The position numbers and the translations under genes were made by a program. Of a stretch of 64,000 nucleotides of DNA, positions 60,770 through 64,000 are shown piece after piece. The DNA is from Trichosphaerium sp. ATCC 40318 (taxonomy: Eukaryota > Discosea > Flabellinia > Trichosidae): the NCBI GenBank assembly GCA_038496445.1, contig JALMLS010000076.1, forward strand, positions 124,001 through 188,000, read 5' to 3'. The notes beneath the pieces were generated by a model. That model searched no databases. It worked only from the letters and a program-made list of their open reading frames with translations, and was not told where the DNA came from. The stretch's first letter is position 1, and the number at the start of each line of letters is the position of its first letter.

Positions 60770-61374
60770 ATAGCCAAGTGTATGAGTTATGGCGTTATCT
60801 TTAATCGTCAAACAACTACAAAAAACCCCGTAATATATTGTTGTTTAGTATGAAAAAAAAAAGTCAAAAATGTAATAAAGATTATAAAGTCCACGTGACT
60901 TTAAATATTAGAAAAAAAACTACGACTTGTTTCCTTTCGCTGGCATCTCGTATTTCTTCGCGCCTGTACAATCACTGAACCCTTTTTGTTGCACTAAGAG
61001 ATGGTACGTAATTGGTGTTTTGCGGGCATGCATTACAAAAGTTCTTTGAGTTTAAGAACTACAAAAGGTCTAGTTTAATGAAATCCGACATTGCCAATCG
61101 TTTGCTGGTGAAACAAAACCGACAACGGTTTCGTTTAGTTTTGTATATATTCTACATATGTATCGTATGGCACGTGGTAGAAGATTGTGTAAATACTTGT
61201 TTTAAATCAAAGTCCAACTTTACAAAACCAAAAAAATACAAGGTTGACATTAGCCTGATAAAGTACTTGTAAGTAAAGGTTTCCCTTGATAGAATATGAA
61301 GTTTATTAAACTGATTAAGTATTATTGCATATTTCCATGTATACTATATTTAAGGTTTACTAAGTGACCACCAA
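60770..61374. other. Intergenic
   Basis: No gene assigned. A plus frame at 61012-61272 (85 codons, no ATG, hydrophobic centre LVLYIFYICIVWHVV) is not convincing. CACGTG at about 60892 and 61171. Confidence 0.4.
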
Positions 61375-62319
61375 TCAGTCACATATGCCACGTATTACTG
61401 TGTTTTTGAGTTTTTTCCTTATGTCTTTTGTTATTTGTGGGCACTTGTGAATGTGTAATACCTTTACATCAGCTAGGTGGGTAAGACATTCATTTGTTAT
61501 GTTGGTATGTGATAGATTAATTGTATGAGCAGTTGTAAGGCTCTTTGTACACTCTCCAGTGATTTGACTACAACCTGTGAGGTCTATTGTATGCACACCA
61601 GCCAATGCCGAAATATCTTTATCTGTAATCTGAAAACAATAACATAACTTAATTGTATGTACTCCAGCTAATGCTGAAATACCTTTTTCAGTTATATGCG
61701 CACAACAAGATAAATTAATTGTATGTACTCCAGCTAATGAGTACAACACTTCATCTGTAATTGCAGTGTTTGATAGATCAATATGTGGTACTCCAGCAAA
61801 TAATTTAGCATCCTCAGGGAATAACAAGCTTATGTAATCATTCCAGTACAAATGAAGATATTTGAGGTGCTTGGCAAGTGGTGTAATACTTGAGTATTCT
61901 ATATTTTCACACTGTAACAAAGTCAAGTGACGTACACCACAGATAGACATTATTCCTGACCCTGTTATGTTGTTGTTACTATGAATGTATAGCGTTTGAA
62001 CACCAGAAAGAAGGGAAAGATCTTTGTCTGTTGCTTCAGGGAAGGCCCACAAAGATATGATGGTGTTTTTGAGAAGAGGACTTCCTGAAAGACGAGAGCA
62101 ATCTGAACTTGATTTAACCTTTATTGTTCCATAGCCAACGTGGTGGTGTATGATGTCTGATAATCGTTTACAGCTTTGAGAAACGGCAAATCGATTCTTA
62201 ACGGCCACAAACTGAAGTAAATGGGCGATTATCTCTGAAGGGAAGTCTAAAATCGATGTATCGCTCGATCTGTCCTTAAATAAAGCACGTGATAGCTGCC
62301 GATCCATAAGAACAATCAC
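61375..62319 (-). CDS. F-box/LRR protein, intact copy
   Basis: One uninterrupted frame of 314 codons, apparently intronless. The F-box is LDFPSEIIAHLLQFVAVKNR followed by FAVSQSCKRLSDIIHHHVGY. Then 8-9 short LRR units with the pattern LAGVHTINLSxCxxITEKGIxA: VRHLTLLQCENIEYSSI, VPHIDLSNTAITDEVLYSLA, VHTINLSCCAHITEKGISAL, VHTIKLCYCFQITDKDISAL, VHTIDLTGCSQITGECTKSL. The tail is IHKCPQITKDIRKKLKNTVI. Probably a substrate receptor of an SCF ubiquitin ligase; the substrate is unknown. The copy at 39933-40900 is inverted relative to this one, 21 kb away, and frameshifted. The first ATG (62319) is used; an internal one (MDRQLS) is close by. Confidence 0.8.
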   Translation of the reverse strand: MIVLMDRQLSRALFKDRSSDTSILDFPSEIIAHLLQFVAVKNRFAVSQSCKRLSDIIHHHVGYGTIKVKSSSDCSRLSGSPLLKNTIISLWAFPEATDKDLSLLSGVQTLYIHSNNNITGSGIMSICGVRHLTLLQCENIEYSSITPLAKHLKYLHLYWNDYISLLFPEDAKLFAGVPHIDLSNTAITDEVLYSLAGVHTINLSCCAHITEKGISALAGVHTIKLCYCFQITDKDISALAGVHTIDLTGCSQITGECTKSLTTAHTINLSHTNITNECLTHLADVKVLHIHKCPQITKDIRKKLKNTVIRGICD

Positions 62320-62715
62320 TAGATATTAGGCGCTGCGCTTACTTGAAGTTAAGGGCGTCTTCGTGTAAACGTTATGGGAAACAACACGTTTTGTGTTTAA
62401 GGCTGTTCCTTAATCTGTTGTTGTTAAGTTTCAATGTAAAAGTCAGTAACCAACCAGTTTCAGACTCAAGAAAAGTGATAAGCTGGTACAAGACCCAGAA
62501 AAGATATCAACAAACGATTAAAAAAACAAGTCAGCTAGTTATGGAAGTCTATAAACCTGGTTCTATTTACAGACTAGAAAAATACAACTTTATAAACCAA
62601 TACTCGCGGCAGTAAAGGGGATACAAACGAAAGTTAAGTCCATCAACAAAACCAGAAAAAACCTGTTCGTTTTTGTCCAACAGCTCCATATCGGTCACAC
62701 GTCAAACTATTAGGA
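62320..62715. other. Divergent intergenic region
   Basis: Between the starts of the F-box/LRR gene and paralogue D. A 90-codon plus frame at 62343-62615 has no ATG and no recognisable feature. Confidence 0.35.
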
Positions 62716-64000
62716 ATGAACATGTTGCTTTGCGTTTTATTCGCGGTTATATGTACGTAAAAGCGGTTTAGAGAGTATTAGCTTAAAGAACAGATCTAGT
62801 GGCCCCTGCGTGCTCTATAATCAGTGTGACGCATACCAATGGCACTGAGACGTTCTACGACTCATCGTCTCTTCCGTACGGAGGTCGAGTCTTACTTTTT
62901 TTTAAAATCTTCTTTTGACAGTTACTCTGGCATTCCAAATCCAAAGGCATCAATATCTGGAGTGCTAGGCACAGAAACGGAGTATTCTGGCTTAGTAGCG
63001 CTCATTACAGAAGAAGAATACAGGCTAAGAACAGGAAGCGCAGAGAAGGCAATATTGTGCGTATGCTTACTGTAAAAAGAGACTAAAAACAAAGCAAGGA
63101 AGTACCAAGATAGAGGCGCTGTTGCTGTTATTCTGCAATCTGAAAAGGACGCGAAGCCAGGGTTCGGATACTACATTACTGATGGGATTGCATCAGATGA
63201 CGATGATATTAAAATTATATGCGTTGACATTCGTTATGAAGACTTTATTACTCTTCAACAGCTTGCCAGAGATAACATTACTATGAATATTACTATAATA
63301 CCAGAACAAAACCCTTGGGTACACAAAACCGTTGATCTGCATTTTTCTTCCTTTTTTTGGCTATTCACTTGAGTCTAGCGACATGTCTATTTTTTTGTTT
63401 TATGCAAGTAATACTTGTAAACAATTAGGGGCGCTTCTTGGTGTTTAGCAGTTTGATGTAAATGAAACTAATGCAAACCTTTTATTGTAGGTTGCTGTAT
63501 ATGGCTCAATCGCTTTTAATGTTCTATTTCAAGGGACTATGCTTCTCTTTGTCGTTTTTAATATCAGCTTATGTTTACTACGCTTACTGAACGGTTATCT
63601 AAGTAAAAAACTGTGGGTATTTCGTGTACCAACAGTAATACTCACGATAGAGTTGATTTCTAATTTACGTACGTTTTCTTTTTTCCTTGTTTTTACTTGA
63701 TTATACTGACGTTGCGTTCAAGTACGTCTTGTTTATGCGATAGACCCTATGTCTAGTCATAGGCTTTACTCATTCAAGATGGCAGATGTACTCGCGACTG
63801 TAACTTCTCCGTTTACTCTAGCCTCCTTTTTACTTCTCACACTTCATTGGTACGTTAAAATGTGAACTTGCAAGCTAGTCCGTAATGGTTTTGTCTTTTA
63901 CTAATTTCCTCTACGCGCGTAGGCATGCTTTGCTACATGCAAAAAATATTCAACTCAATAGCTTTATACCTAAGCTTCGTATTTATTTCATAGCATTTGT
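62716..64000 (+). CDS. PA-like ectodomain seven-span receptor-like protein (paralogue D), 3' truncated by the window
   Basis: ATG 62716 gives a short signal peptide (MNMLLCVLFAVI), joined over a GTACGTA intron to LAPACSIISVTHTNGTETFY. SGLVALITEEEYRLRTGSAE, YQDRGAVAVILQSEKD and PGFGYYITDGIASDDDDIKI form the PA-like core. IIPEQNPW precedes span 1 (IAFNVLFQGTMLLFVVFNI). VPTVILTIELISNL, then YAIDPMSSHRLYSFKMADVL, ATVTSPFTLASFLLLTLHWY follow, matching paralogue C segment by segment. HALLHAKNIQLN starts the next part and the window ends in a hydrophobic stretch. C and D share intron positions around the PA core and before span 2, so they are the closest pair. Confidence 0.65.

Noticed and set aside
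61012-61272. 85-codon plus-strand frame
   Set aside because: No ATG, no recognisable domain, and the nearest ATG (61003) is in another frame.

Overview
This is AT-rich nuclear DNA from a microbial eukaryote. Nearly every gene is split by short introns, most starting GTACG and ending in a pyrimidine tract plus AG. The proteins are eukaryotic: an eIF5-type GTPase-activating domain, F-box/leucine-rich repeat (LRR) proteins, a chromodomain protein, mitochondrial glycine decarboxylase, a cholinesterase-type carboxylesterase, EGF and C-type lectin domains, and secreted Pro/Thr-rich mucin-like linkers. I cannot name the lineage; the Pro-Thr linkers and varied surface proteins would fit several protist groups. 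I saw no tRNA, rRNA or intact transposon. All exon models here are hand-made and approximate.

Layout. 0-5.8 kb: a frameshifted F-box/LRR tail, an EMC10-like ER protein divergent from a FLASH-like coiled-coil/RS protein, a GAP-only eIF5 paralogue, then a stretch with two decayed tyrosine-kinase-like fragments. 5.8-8.2 kb: a secreted EGF / Pro-Thr / CAP protein. 8.4-15.8 kb: a tandem duplication of a SAM + F-box + LRR gene, the second copy decaying. 16.5-25.5 kb: a LITAF-like half-domain protein, a GPI-anchored alpha/beta hydrolase divergent from a TMEM144-like multi-span protein, and a nucleoredoxin-like protein. 25.5-34.2 kb: a frameshifted unknown remnant, a type-B carboxylesterase and glycine decarboxylase. 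35-51 kb: three of four paralogues of a receptor-like family (signal peptide, protease-associated-like ectodomain, seven membrane spans, Ser/Thr-rich tail), interleaved with a helical-repeat protein, a frameshifted F-box/LRR copy and a large chromodomain protein. 50.8-64 kb: a membrane-tethered C-type lectin, a secreted alpha/beta-hydrolase-fold protein lacking its catalytic Ser and His, a CRTAC1-like FG-GAP/ASPIC protein, the intact F-box/LRR copy in inverted orientation, and the start of the fourth seven-span paralogue.

The most striking content is the seven-span family with PA-like ectodomains (35.3-37.3, 41.5-43.7, 47.9-50.5 and 62.7-64 kb). Around it lie secreted or membrane-tethered binding-type proteins (lectin, inactive hydrolase fold, FG-GAP protein). 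This suggests a locus rich in cell-surface functions, with ongoing duplication and decay of F-box/LRR genes. Whether these genes act together is not shown by the sequence.
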